DNA of 64,000 nucleotides from NCBI GenBank assembly GCA_031551625.1, contig JAVBNJ010000030.1, forward strand, positions 5,427-69,426, read 5' to 3'. Each line of letters opens with the position of its first letter. Positions within the stretch are counted from its first letter, which is position 1. This stretch comes from JAVBNJ01 sp031551625. GTDB lineage: Bacteria; Bacteroidota; Bacteroidia; Bacteroidales; UBA932. Positions 18,767 to 26,196 of this stretch are shown here, one piece after another. A model generated the notes under the pieces. It ran no database searches and was not told where the DNA came from. It saw nothing but the letters and a program-made list of their open reading frames with translations. Made by a program: the position numbers and the translations under genes.

Positions 18767-18774
18767 TATCTTTG
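18767..18774 (+). promoter_or_regulatory. Candidate -7 box of fic (TATCTTTG)
   Basis: Exact TAnnTTTG, 12 bases before the fic ATG, giving a nearly leaderless message. The inverted repeat at 18725-18746 occupies the -33 region and could be an operator. Confidence 0.5.
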
Positions 18775-18785
18775 TATTTCAACAA

Positions 18786-19775
18786 ATGACTACTTTTTTT
18801 ACATATAATCCATTGTGGCACGAGCAAATCGGAAAGATTTATGCGCAGCTGGAACGTGTAAAAATTACCGAAGAACTATCGAAAGATTTGCTGCACCTGC
18901 GAAGAAGCAATCGGATTCTTTCTATCAGTTCCACCACTGCTATTGAAGGCAACCAGCTTACCGTGCAGCAGGTTTTTGATGTGATTAACGGCAAAGTTGT
19001 CTTGGCTCCTTTGCACGATATTAAAGAAGTTAAAAACGCCTTCTCTGCTTACGAGCAAATTCCCGATTTAGACCCATATTGTGTAGCCGATTTTCTGAAA
19101 GCCCATAATTTTATTACCGAAAATCTTGTTCAGGAGGCCGGGCAATTCCGCACCGTTGGCGTAGCGGTGGTTGATAGCAAAGGCGAAATTTTACATTCCG
19201 GAGCAGATTTTAAACAAGTGCCGACATTGACGGCCGAACTATTTGAATGGGCTAAAACGACCGATGCGCATGCGCTTATCAAAAGTTCGGCCATGCATTT
19301 TATGATCGAATATATCCACCCTTTCCGCGACGGTAACGGGCGAATTGGGCGACTTTGGCAAACGCTTGTGCTAAACAAGTGGAATCCGGTGTTTGAGTGG
19401 TTACCTGTAGAAACGATGATTTACCACAATCAGGCAAAATACTACGAGGCGTTGCAGCAATCGCATAATGGCCATGGAGCAATTGATTGTCGTCCATTTA
19501 TTGACTTTATGATTGATGTGATTGAAAAATCTATGTATCAATATACAGACACAATAAATGGTGGTTTAAATGGTGGTTTAAATAGTGGTTTAAATGAAAC
19601 TGAGAAAGCGATTATTTCTTTAATCAAAGAAAACTCACATGCCAGAACTTTCGAAATGGCGCAGAAATTATTGAAGCCGGTTCGCACCATCGAAAATAAT
19701 CTACGACAATTAAAAGAAAAAGGAATAATAACCCGTATAGGCAGCAAAAAAACCGGTTATTGGGAAATAAATTAG
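18786..19775 (+). CDS. fic: Fic-family protein (AMP-transferase type) with C-terminal winged helix
   Basis: Fic enzymes transfer AMP (or related groups) from nucleotides to hydroxyls of target proteins. 329 residues. The catalytic motif HPFRDGNGRIGR lies near residue 178, and the inhibitory TTAIEGN motif ((S/T)xxxE(G/N), Glu near 54) is N-terminal, so this is a class II Fic whose activity is restrained by its own helix. The last ~60 residues (EKAIISLIKENSHARTFEMAQKL...) form a winged-helix DNA-binding-like domain. The two are joined by a linker with 12-base repeats encoding NGGL. No antitoxin gene is adjacent. Targets unknown. Confidence 0.9.
   Translation: MTTFFTYNPLWHEQIGKIYAQLERVKITEELSKDLLHLRRSNRILSISSTTAIEGNQLTVQQVFDVINGKVVLAPLHDIKEVKNAFSAYEQIPDLDPYCVADFLKAHNFITENLVQEAGQFRTVGVAVVDSKGEILHSGADFKQVPTLTAELFEWAKTTDAHALIKSSAMHFMIEYIHPFRDGNGRIGRLWQTLVLNKWNPVFEWLPVETMIYHNQAKYYEALQQSHNGHGAIDCRPFIDFMIDVIEKSMYQYTDTINGGLNGGLNSGLNETEKAIISLIKENSHARTFEMAQKLLKPVRTIENNLRQLKEKGIITRIGSKKTGYWEIN
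19560..19595 (+). repeat. Three 12-base tandem repeats inside fic
   Basis: GGTGGTTTAAAT twice and AGTGGTTTAAAT once, in frame, encoding NGGL/NSGL units in the linker between the Fic core and the winged helix. Unit number could change by slippage without breaking the frame. Confidence 0.7.
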
Positions 19776-19796
19776 CTGCCAATTTATCACAAAAAA

Positions 19797-19818
19797 TTAC
19801 TCGATATTGAGTAAATCA
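19797..19818. repeat. Inverted repeat after fic
   Basis: TTACTC (19797-19802) and GAGTAA (19809-19814), followed by ATCA. Shares GAGTAAATCA with the repeat before fic at 18740-18749. Confidence 0.6.
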
Positions 19819-19844
19819 ATTTTTCCGCAAATTTTGTAAATTTA

Positions 19845-19876
19845 TTTGCAAATGTAAAAACAATCTTTTACATTTG
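19845..19876 (+). promoter_or_regulatory. Sigma-ABfr-type promoter of leader RNA A
   Basis: TTTG (19845-19848), 20 bases, TACATTTG (19869-19876). Predicted start near 19883, about 8 bases before the conserved CGTTCTTTT and about 400 bases before the next ATG (20288). The second leader has the same -7 sequence and the same distance. Confidence 0.75.
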
Positions 19877-19887
19877 TGCAGGAATAG

Positions 19888-20050
19888 TTACGTTCTTTTC
19901 ATCCGGTATATTCTATCTTTAGAAACCTAACAAATTTCAAGTCATAGTTTAGAATGTAAGCGACCGCACCATGTGCGTGGCTTTGGTTTATTTTACTATG
20001 ACAGGTTTTGTTAGGACCTCTAAAGATGATAAATAAAAGCCGCGTTTTTA
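19888..20050 (+). ncRNA. Structured leader RNA, copy A (unrecognised class)
   Basis: Starts with CGTTCTTTT (19891-19899). Three nested helices: P1 19915-19923 with 20019-20027 (9 bp), P2 19926-19934 with 20007-20015 (9 bp), P3 19941-19948 with 19995-20002 (8 bp). The internal loops are AA/ACC between P1 and P2, and 6/4 bases between P2 and P3. The apical part (19951-19994) contains AGAAT, ACC, CGTGG and a hairpin around GCACCATGTGC. After P1 comes GCCGCGTTTTT. Copy B at 49918 has the same plan with different helix sequences. It lies about 240 bases upstream of the FISUMP-like gene. I do not recognise it as a known riboswitch or ncRNA family. Confidence 0.7.
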
Positions 20051-20080
20051 TTTGATTATAAGTGAATCTATGAAAACAGG

Positions 20081-20268
20081 CTACGGTTTAAAATCGTAGC
20101 AAGGAGTTGTTATTTCAATTAAAAATTGAAAATGAAAAATTATGAATGAATGTAGTAGAGGGAATTGGTTTTATCGTTTGTGTTTGTTTCTACAAGCCAA
20201 TTCCCGAAGCTGCAACATAAAGAGGAGTTGTTTTGCTCCTTGCAATAACGACTAAAAAATTAGTTAAA
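20081..20268 (+). promoter_or_regulatory. Second part of leader A: alternative hairpins and pre-start box
   Basis: CTACGGTTT (20081-20089) can pair with AAATCGTAG (20091-20099). GCAAGGAG (20099-20106) can pair with CTCCTTGC (20236-20243), while a nearer GGAG (20223-20226) competes for the same CTCC. GGGAATTGG (20160-20168) pairs with CCAATTCCC (20197-20205). The block CGTAGCAAGGAGTTGTT (20095-20111) and the box ACTAAAAAATTAGTTAAA (20251-20268, 19 bases before the ATG) recur in leader B. Confidence 0.5.
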
Positions 20269-20287
20269 CATTAAAATATATAAAGCC

Positions 20288-21319
20288 ATGAAAAAACAGA
20301 TTTTCTTTTTTGCGACCATGCTCCTAAGCATCATTTCAGTTGCACAACAACGCACATTCACAAAATCGGTAAGCACGAACTATACTGCCAAGCAGGTTAC
20401 GTTTACTATTTCGTGGGCGGCGGGAAGTCGTGGAACATATAGCGAAAAAGTGTACAATTCCAAAGTGTGGGTGCTGGTCGATTACCAGGAAGTCCGCAAT
20501 GGAGTTCCTTCCGGTAATTGGCAGCGGGCCACTATTGATGTTACTAATTTGCCGGCTAATTGCACGAAAGAAGGACTAATTACTACAGGCTTTTGGTATC
20601 AAGGGCAGACGAGTGGTGCGCAAAATGCAACTATTACAGTAAAACTTACCAATGTACCTGCACAATTCAAGTGGTGTGCTTTTGCAACCGATTATCCGCC
20701 CAATGCTACCTATAGCAATGGAAGCTATACATTGCAAGGGACACCTCCATTTGAAATTATTTATAATAGCGGCAATACCACAACTACAAACAACCGATTT
20801 TTTTCTGCGGGTACTATTACTGCCGTTACAGATGCAACGAAGTGCCCCGGAATCATTAATTGTGCAGGACGCGATCAACTGAACGTCTCCTCTTGTTGTC
20901 CCGGGTTGACCGTTGTTGGGGGCTACTGCCGGAACCTGAATGCCGATAATGCTTTCATTGCAGCCGATTGCGGAATCGAAATTAAAAAAGTGGATGGAAC
21001 AAATAGCAATTGGACTTGTGAAAACGGATGGCGATTGCCCTCGGTGGCAGAGCTGAAATGTATACAGAGAAACCTGCCTTCCACAGGCATGGCCATGCCT
21101 GCGAAAACATACAGAACAAACGAAGATGCTAATTGGGATTATTCTTGCGCCGCCTGCCATGGGGGTACGCAAGCTGTTTATGTAATTTTCAGCGCAACTA
21201 TTGGTTCTTGGTGTCAACTTTGCGGAATTTGGAACCCTGCTGCCGGAAATGCAGTCCGGTTAGGCTCCTCTGCTTATCTATACGATGCTGTATCTAATAG
21301 TTACCGTTGTGTCCGTTAA
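20288..21319 (+). CDS. Exported FISUMP-like surface protein (short paralogue)
   Basis: 343 residues, signal peptide ending SVAQQ. The N-terminal domain (about 22-190) is homologous to that of the 687-residue protein at 50289: NYTAKQVTFTISW, WVLVDYQ, WQRATI, ATITVKLTNVPAQFKWCAFATDYPPNATY, CPGIINC. The cysteine-rich C-terminal half (CCPGLTVVGGYC..., CENGWRLPSVAELKCIQ, SYRCVR) resembles the Fibrobacter succinogenes major paralogous (FISUMP) domain, a C-type-lectin-like fold. Probably surface-exposed or secreted; ligand unknown. Sits behind leader RNA A and ends at a strong terminator. Confidence 0.75.
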   Translation: MKKQIFFFATMLLSIISVAQQRTFTKSVSTNYTAKQVTFTISWAAGSRGTYSEKVYNSKVWVLVDYQEVRNGVPSGNWQRATIDVTNLPANCTKEGLITTGFWYQGQTSGAQNATITVKLTNVPAQFKWCAFATDYPPNATYSNGSYTLQGTPPFEIIYNSGNTTTTNNRFFSAGTITAVTDATKCPGIINCAGRDQLNVSSCCPGLTVVGGYCRNLNADNAFIAADCGIEIKKVDGTNSNWTCENGWRLPSVAELKCIQRNLPSTGMAMPAKTYRTNEDANWDYSCAACHGGTQAVYVIFSATIGSWCQLCGIWNPAAGNAVRLGSSAYLYDAVSNSYRCVR

Positions 21320-21324
21320 AAAAC

Positions 21325-21364
21325 CACAAACCCTAACAGATTCTGACATCTGTTAGGGTTTGTG
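21325..21364 (+). terminator. Intrinsic terminator of the FISUMP-like gene
   Basis: Perfect 16-bp stem (21325-21340 with 21349-21364; core ACCCTAACAGA/TCTGTTAGGGT), 8-base loop. It lies between convergent genes and may serve hflX too. Confidence 0.85.
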
Positions 21365-21410
21365 TTCATTTTTATACTTCCACACTTTAACTATTCCGGT
21401 CGGTAGCCGT

Positions 21411-21458
21411 TGTTACAACTTTATTTTCACCGGTCAACGTAATGTCATAGTTGTAACA
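21411..21458. repeat. Inverted repeat downstream of hflX
   Basis: TGTTACAACT (21411-21420) and AGTTGTAACA (21449-21458), perfect 10-bp arms. On the minus strand it follows hflX by about 40 bases; possibly a 3' hairpin of the hflX message. Confidence 0.45.
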
Positions 21459-21495
21459 TGTATCCATATATACCGCTTTTTTTAATACCTTATAT

Positions 21496-22701
21496 TCACC
21501 ATAAAAAATTATTGAACGGATAGCGCCCCGCGTGTATCTCCGCCACCATTTTGTAAATATCGTTGCGAAGTTTTTCGACATTCGTTTTTTGCTTGGCCGA
21601 AATAAAAATGCACGGTGCATGCAAGCTATGCATCCAGGTCTTTTTCAATTCGTCGAGCGAAATATTTTCGCGCGTAGCCGGCGTGTGGTCGAACTCGTCT
21701 TTCTCGACAAAGCGGTAGGCATCAATTTTGTTAAATACTAAATAAGTCGGCTTATCTTTTGCCCCTATTTCCTGCAATGTTTGCTTCACTACGTTCAATT
21801 GTTCTTCGAAATTCGGATGCGAAATATCTACCACATGTACCAAAATATCGGCCTCGCGCACCTCGTCGAGCGTGCTCTTGAACGATTCCACCAACTGGTG
21901 CGGCAACTTGCGGATAAAGCCCACCGTGTCGCTCAGCAGGAACGGCACATTGTCGATAACCACTTTGCGTACCGTTGTATCGAGCGTGGCAAACAATTTA
22001 TTTTCGGCAAATACCTCGCTTTTGGCCAGCAGGTTCATAATGGTGCTCTTGCCCACGTTGGTATAACCCACCAGCGAAAGGCGCACCATGTTGCCACGGT
22101 TGCCGCGCTGCGACGCCATTTGCCGGTCAATTTTTTTCAACTGTTCTTTCAGGTACGCAATTTTCGTGAGCACAATACGGCGGTCGGTTTCAATCTGTGT
22201 TTCGCCCGGGCCGCGCATAGTAACCCCTCCCCCACGTTGCCGCTCCAAGTGTGTCCACATCCCGGTAAGGCGCGGCAACAGGTACTGGTACTGCGCCAGC
22301 TCCACCTGTGTTTTGGCATACGCTGTTTTGGCGCGCTGTGCAAAAATCATCAAGATAAGCTGTGTGCGATCGAGGATGCTGCATTCCAACGCTTTTTCGA
22401 TATTGCGCAACTGCGAAGGTTTTAGTTCATCGTCGAAAATCACGGTTTTAATTTCGTGTTCCTTGATATAAGCCGCAATCTCCTCGAGCTTGCCGGTACC
22501 CACATACGTTTTGGGCTGTGCATAATCGAGCCGCTGCGTGAAACGCTTCACGGCATCAACGCCGGCTGTCTCGGCAAGAAACGCCAATTCATCCAAATAC
22601 TCGGCCGATTTTTCATCGTCCTGCTGCGGAGTAATCAACCCCACCAGCACGGCTGTTTGCGGCGTATCGTCGACCGTAGAATATGTTTTTTTTTCTATCA
22701 T
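21496..22701 (-). CDS. hflX: Ribosome-associated GTPase HflX
   Basis: HflX binds the 50S subunit and can split stalled 70S ribosomes under stress. 401 residues: N-terminal HflX domain (VGLITPQQDD..., YVGTGKLEEIAAYI, ARTxxVxL-type middle with RGPGETQIETDRR near 170-182), then the GTPase domain with G1 GYTNVGKST (near 212), G3 DTVGFI, G4 NKID and the terminal PFNNFLW typical of the family. Starts just beside tRNA-Ala on the same strand (60 bases). Confidence 0.95.
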   Translation of the reverse strand: MIEKKTYSTVDDTPQTAVLVGLITPQQDDEKSAEYLDELAFLAETAGVDAVKRFTQRLDYAQPKTYVGTGKLEEIAAYIKEHEIKTVIFDDELKPSQLRNIEKALECSILDRTQLILMIFAQRAKTAYAKTQVELAQYQYLLPRLTGMWTHLERQRGGGVTMRGPGETQIETDRRIVLTKIAYLKEQLKKIDRQMASQRGNRGNMVRLSLVGYTNVGKSTIMNLLAKSEVFAENKLFATLDTTVRKVVIDNVPFLLSDTVGFIRKLPHQLVESFKSTLDEVREADILVHVVDISHPNFEEQLNVVKQTLQEIGAKDKPTYLVFNKIDAYRFVEKDEFDHTPATRENISLDELKKTWMHSLHAPCIFISAKQKTNVEKLRNDIYKMVAEIHAGRYPFNNFLW

Positions 22702-22760
22702 AACAATTCATCATTAAATGCAAAAAGTTGCCATCGGTTAAGAAAGCAACTTTTTCCGGG

Positions 22761-22834
22761 TGGAGGATATCGGAGTCGAACCGATGACCTCGTGCATGCC
22801 ATGCAAGCGCTCTAGCCAACTGAGCTAATCCCCC
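22761..22834 (-). tRNA. tRNA-Ala (anticodon GGC)
   Basis: 74-nt cloverleaf on the minus strand: acceptor GGGGGAT/ATCCTCC, D stem GCTC/GAGC, anticodon loop ATGGCAT (anticodon GGC, decodes GCC and GCU), T arm ATCGG-TTCGACT-CCGAT, discriminator A. CCA is not encoded (the genome reads CCC). The anticodon stem is CTTGC/GCACG, with a T28-C42 mismatch where GCAAG would be expected. Confidence 0.93.
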
Positions 22835-22928
22835 TTATTCTTTTTATTTGGGACAACAAAAGTACAACATTTTTTGGATATGCACAAAATATTTTGCACC
22901 TTTGTTCGTCTGAAATACACAATAGCGC

Positions 22929-23711
22929 ATGTTACACTACCAACAATATCGTCATTCCACGTCGAAAGAATGGGTTGTTTTCCTGCACGGGGCAGGCGGT
23001 AGTTCGGCAATTTGGTTTAAGCAAATACGGGCATTTAACGAACATTTCAATCTGTTGCTCATTGACCTGAAGGGGCATGGAAAATCCATCGGGAAAATGC
23101 CTTTTACACCACATTACAACTTTCGCGACATTGCACTTGATGTACTCGAAGTGCTCGACCATCTGGACCTCAAACACACGCATTTCATAGGTGTATCGCT
23201 AGGCACCATACTCATTCGCGAAATTGCCGAAATTGATGCTTCGCGCATAAAAAGCATGCTGCTCGTAGGGGCCGTAGTACGCCTCAACTTCCGTTCACGT
23301 TTCCTCATCAATGTGGGTGCGGCCGTGCGCCACCTGGTACCCTATATGTGGATATACCGATTGTATGCAAATGTGCTAATGCCCAAAAAACGGCACAAAG
23401 CCTCGCGTAACATGTTTATTCGCGACGCCATGAAATTAAAGCAAAAAGAATTCCTGCGCTGGTTTACGCTCACGGCCGATGTATCGCCGTTGCTGCGTTT
23501 CTTCCGCCTTACGGAACTGCCTATTCCCACGCTTTACGTATTGGGCGACGAAGATTACATGTTCCTGCCGCAAGTGAAAGCGTTGCTAAAAACACACGAC
23601 ACACATTCGTCGCTCATCGTAATTCCCAACGCCGGCCACATCTGCAATGTCGACAATGCACAAGTGTTCAACCATGTGGCTGTGGAGTTTTTGCAACGGC
23701 ACTCGGAGTAA
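22929..23711 (+). CDS. Alpha/beta-fold hydrolase
   Basis: 260 residues, no signal peptide. HGAGGSSAIW near 22, DLKGHGKS near 47, nucleophile elbow GVSLGT near 90, acid in LGDEDYMF near 205 and His in NAGHICNVDN near 235. Resembles the small esterase/thioesterase-like hydrolases; the substrate is unknown. Only moderately similar to the hydrolase at 17929. Convergent with mdh across a long hairpin. Confidence 0.87.
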   Translation: MLHYQQYRHSTSKEWVVFLHGAGGSSAIWFKQIRAFNEHFNLLLIDLKGHGKSIGKMPFTPHYNFRDIALDVLEVLDHLDLKHTHFIGVSLGTILIREIAEIDASRIKSMLLVGAVVRLNFRSRFLINVGAAVRHLVPYMWIYRLYANVLMPKKRHKASRNMFIRDAMKLKQKEFLRWFTLTADVSPLLRFFRLTELPIPTLYVLGDEDYMFLPQVKALLKTHDTHSSLIVIPNAGHICNVDNAQVFNHVAVEFLQRHSE

Positions 23712-23738
23712 GTTCTTTTGGAAGCTAATAGTCGTAAA

Positions 23739-23799
23739 AAATAGTTAGAGTAGTTAAAGTAGATTGGCCTGCGCCATACTTTAACTACTCTAACTATTT
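23739..23799. terminator. Long perfect hairpin between convergent genes
   Basis: A perfect 23-bp inverted repeat (23739-23761 with 23777-23799, core GTTAGAGTAGTTAAAG) around a 15-base loop that can add TGGC/GCCA. It ends in runs of A or T on either strand, so it probably terminates both messages. The length is unusual for a simple terminator. Confidence 0.75.
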
Positions 23800-23823
23800 C
23801 TCTATTGTAACTATGTCCGCTGC

Positions 23824-24765
23824 TTACACCAATTTCATTTCCACCAGTACATTATTCATACTGCGAACGGCATCGGCACTTTTATTAAACGCAGTTTGTT
23901 CGTCGGCATTTAGATGCGCATCAACAATGCGTTCCCAACCGTTTTTACCAATCACCACAGGCACGCCCAGACAAATGTCTTTTTGACCATACTCCCCATC
24001 AAGGGAAACGCAGCAAGGGAAACGTTTCTTCTGGTCGCGGATAATTGATTCTACCAACAACGAAGCGGCTCCGCCAGGTGCATACCAGGCCGAAGTACCC
24101 AACAACTTGGTCAACGTAGCGCCACCGACCATTGTATCGGCCACAATCTTGTCGGTTACTTCTTTCGGAAGAAGGCTGGTTACAGGAATACCATTATACG
24201 TAGCATAGCGGATTAACGGAATCATTGTGGTGTCGCCATGACCACCGATTACAATACCTTGTACGTCCGATGTAGGAGCGTCGATTGCCTGGCTCAGGTA
24301 ATACTTGAACCTGCTGCTATCAAGGATTCCACCCATCCCAATAATACGGTTTTTAGGCAGTCCGCTAGCTTTCAATGCCAGATAGGTCATTGTATCCATC
24401 GGGTTACTGATAATTACGAATACTGCATTTGGCGAATATTTCAATGTGTTTTGAACAACTCCTTTTACAATTTCGGCATTGGTGCCAATCAGTTCTTCGC
24501 GCGTCATACCCGGTTTGCGTGGAATACCCGAAGTAATAACCACTACATCGGAATTGGCCGTAGCCGTATAATCATTCGTAACGCCCTTGATGCGCGTATC
24601 AAACTGGTATAAACTGGCGGTCTGCATCATATCCATCGCTTTACCTTCGGCAAAACCCTCTTTGATATCAAGCAACACAATATCCGAGGCTATTTCGTTT
24701 TGCGCCATTACCCGGGCGCAAGTGGCGCCCACGTTTCCGGCACCTACAACAGTAATTTTTGACAT
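23824..24765 (-). CDS. mdh: Malate dehydrogenase (NAD-dependent, LDH-like type)
   Basis: Interconverts malate and oxaloacetate; in anaerobic Bacteroidetes this feeds the fumarate branch that ends at FrdAB. 313 residues: VVGAGNVGATCARVMA (NAD binding), DIKEGFAEGKAMDM, TSGIPRKPGMTREEL (active-site loop with Arg), NPMDTMTYLALK, and GGHGDTTMIPL with the catalytic His near 175. A substrate-specificity Arg in the loop (RKPGMTR) supports MDH over LDH. Confidence 0.95.
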   Translation of the reverse strand: MSKITVVGAGNVGATCARVMAQNEIASDIVLLDIKEGFAEGKAMDMMQTASLYQFDTRIKGVTNDYTATANSDVVVITSGIPRKPGMTREELIGTNAEIVKGVVQNTLKYSPNAVFVIISNPMDTMTYLALKASGLPKNRIIGMGGILDSSRFKYYLSQAIDAPTSDVQGIVIGGHGDTTMIPLIRYATYNGIPVTSLLPKEVTDKIVADTMVGGATLTKLLGTSAWYAPGGAASLLVESIIRDQKKRFPCCVSLDGEYGQKDICLGVPVVIGKNGWERIVDAHLNADEQTAFNKSADAVRSMNNVLVEMKLV

Positions 24766-24855
24766 TATCTTATCTATTTTTAGTTATTAATTACAAATAA
24801 TAATACAAATGTAAGAAATAACTTTTAACTTTGCATTAATTATCATTTTTTTGTA

Positions 24856-25272
24856 ATGATTTCATTTTTTACGCCAACCATAAAGTTCGATTTACAACAT
24901 CGCCGAACACTGAAAAATTGGTTGAAAAGTGTCGCCGAGTCCGAGGGGAAGCGGGTAGGAGAGGTATCGGTTATTTTCAACAGCGATGAAGAATTGCTTC
25001 AACTCAACCGCGAATTTCTACAACACGACTATTATACTGATGTTATTACATTCGACTATACGACCGAAGACCTCATTGGTGGCGATATTTTTATCAGCGT
25101 TGATACCGTGCGCGCTAATGCTACAGAATATAAGCAGGCATTTGATGACGAGTTGCACCGTGTAATGGTACACGGTTTACTGCACTTGTGTGGTTACCCC
25201 GACAAAACACCCGCACAGCAAAAAGCCATGCGGGCAAGGGAGGATTTGTATTTGAGGAAACTGGCAATTTAA
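24856..25272 (+). CDS. ybeY: Endoribonuclease YbeY (16S rRNA maturation)
   Basis: Zinc-dependent single-strand RNase needed for 16S 3'-end maturation and ribosome quality control. 138 residues: VSVIFNSDEELLQLNREFLQHDYYTDVITFDY, GGDIFISVDTVRANA, and the metal site VHGLLHLCGYPDKT. As in other Bacteroidetes versions the third His of the enterobacterial HGxLHLxGxDH motif is replaced (Pro-Asp here). The last 71 bases are duplicated about 1 kb downstream, after a toxin-antitoxin pair. Candidate -7 box TAACTTTG at 24826-24833. Confidence 0.93.
   Translation: MISFFTPTIKFDLQHRRTLKNWLKSVAESEGKRVGEVSVIFNSDEELLQLNREFLQHDYYTDVITFDYTTEDLIGGDIFISVDTVRANATEYKQAFDDELHRVMVHGLLHLCGYPDKTPAQQKAMRAREDLYLRKLAI
25202..25272 (+). 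repeat. Direct repeat, copy 1 (3' end of ybeY)
   Basis: The 71 bases encoding TPAQQKAMRAREDLYLRKLAI and the stop codon. Copy 2 at 26197-26267 matches at 59 of 71 positions, with no gaps and the stop codon in the same place. Confidence 0.9.
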
Positions 25273-25288
25273 ACTGGTTTTATTTTTG

Positions 25289-25296
25289 TATATTTG
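25289..25296 (+). promoter_or_regulatory. Candidate -7 box (TATATTTG) of the toxin-antitoxin pair
   Basis: Exact TAnnTTTG, 20 bases before the ATG at 25316 and after the ybeY stop. The module would be independently transcribed. Confidence 0.5.
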
Positions 25297-25315
25297 CGGT
25301 GAATTTGATTGAACA

Positions 25316-25621
25316 ATGGAAACAACCGCCGATAAATTGCCCTTTTCTAAAAATCTGTTTTGGGACGTAAACCCGAAAGAGGTGGGTATGGAGTTTTATT
25401 CGAGCTATATAGTAGAGCGCGTTTTAGACTATGGTCGTTGGAGTGATTGGCTGTTAATACGTAGTTATTACGGGTTGGATAAGCTAAAAAACATAGCGCT
25501 ACAAATACGCTGTTTACGACCAAAATCGCTATCTTTTATAGCTACTGTTACACACACACCTGAAAACAAATTCCGATGTTACAACGAAATACAGTCGAAG
25601 AGTCCACATTGGGTCTCTTAA
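25316..25621 (+). CDS. DUF6922-like antitoxin partner of AbiEii
   Basis: 101 residues, cytoplasmic: NLFWDVNPKEVGMEFYSSYIVERVLDYGRWSDWLLIRSYYGLDKLKNI. Small proteins with this opening (LFWDxN, IxERVLxxGxxxD) stand directly before AbiEii-type nucleotidyltransferases in many Bacteroidetes and are taken to be the antitoxin or regulator. It overlaps the toxin gene by 46 bases, so translation is coupled. Family assignment is from pattern memory; the pairing is clear. Confidence 0.75.
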   Translation: METTADKLPFSKNLFWDVNPKEVGMEFYSSYIVERVLDYGRWSDWLLIRSYYGLDKLKNIALQIRCLRPKSLSFIATVTHTPENKFRCYNEIQSKSPHWVS

Positions 25622-26187
25622 AAGAAATTCAAAAAATATCCTTATTTAAAGACACTCGTTTAGTAGGTGGCACCGCTCTTGCCCTACAGTTAGGACATCG
25701 ATTCTCTATTGATTTAGATTTTTTTGGAACATTCAACGCATCCGGAAAAGAAATTTTTGAAGCATTACAAAACGAAGACCTTACAATTTCTCATGATTAC
25801 GAGAGTCGAAATATAAATCAGTTTACAGTAAATGATGTAAAAGTAGACACTGTAAATTATCGATATAATTGGCTGGAACCGGCCATTGTTGACGAAGGAA
25901 TAATAATGGCAAGCAAAAAAGATATCGCAGCTATGAAACTGGCGGCTATAACAGGACGGGGAACGAGAAAAGATTTTGTGGATTTGTATTTTTTACTGCA
26001 GCATTTTTCCTTGCAGCAAATGCTGGATTTATATATGCAAAAATATCCGGATGGAACAGAATTCAATGTGCTACGAAGCTTGACCTACTTTGTAGATGCC
26101 GAAAAAATACCCATGCCTACTATGTTTATTAAAACAGAGTGGAATACCGTGAAATCGACCATTCGGGAAGCTGTAGCTAATCTTTAA
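25576..26187 (+). CDS. AbiEii/AbiGii-type nucleotidyltransferase toxin
   Basis: 203 residues. The nucleotidyltransferase signature GGTALALQLGHRFSIDLDFF (near 28-47) has the GG...DxD arrangement of AbiEii toxins, which in studied type IV systems modify tRNA or otherwise block growth and give phage-abortive infection. Later conserved parts: KDIAAMKLAAITGRGTRKDFVDLYFLL. With the upstream DUF6922-like gene it forms a complete module inserted after ybeY and followed by a second copy of the ybeY 3' end. Confidence 0.85.
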   Translation: MLQRNTVEESTLGLLKEIQKISLFKDTRLVGGTALALQLGHRFSIDLDFFGTFNASGKEIFEALQNEDLTISHDYESRNINQFTVNDVKVDTVNYRYNWLEPAIVDEGIIMASKKDIAAMKLAAITGRGTRKDFVDLYFLLQHFSLQQMLDLYMQKYPDGTEFNVLRSLTYFVDAEKIPMPTMFIKTEWNTVKSTIREAVANL

Positions 26188-26196
26188 TTCCGTATA

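Noticed and set aside
19926..20015. CCTAACAA ... TTGTTAGG resembles integron attC core sites
   Set aside because: The homologous element B has the same architecture with entirely different P2 bases (TCTTGAC/GTCAAGA), so the attC-like bases are incidental to one helix; no integrase or cassette array is present.
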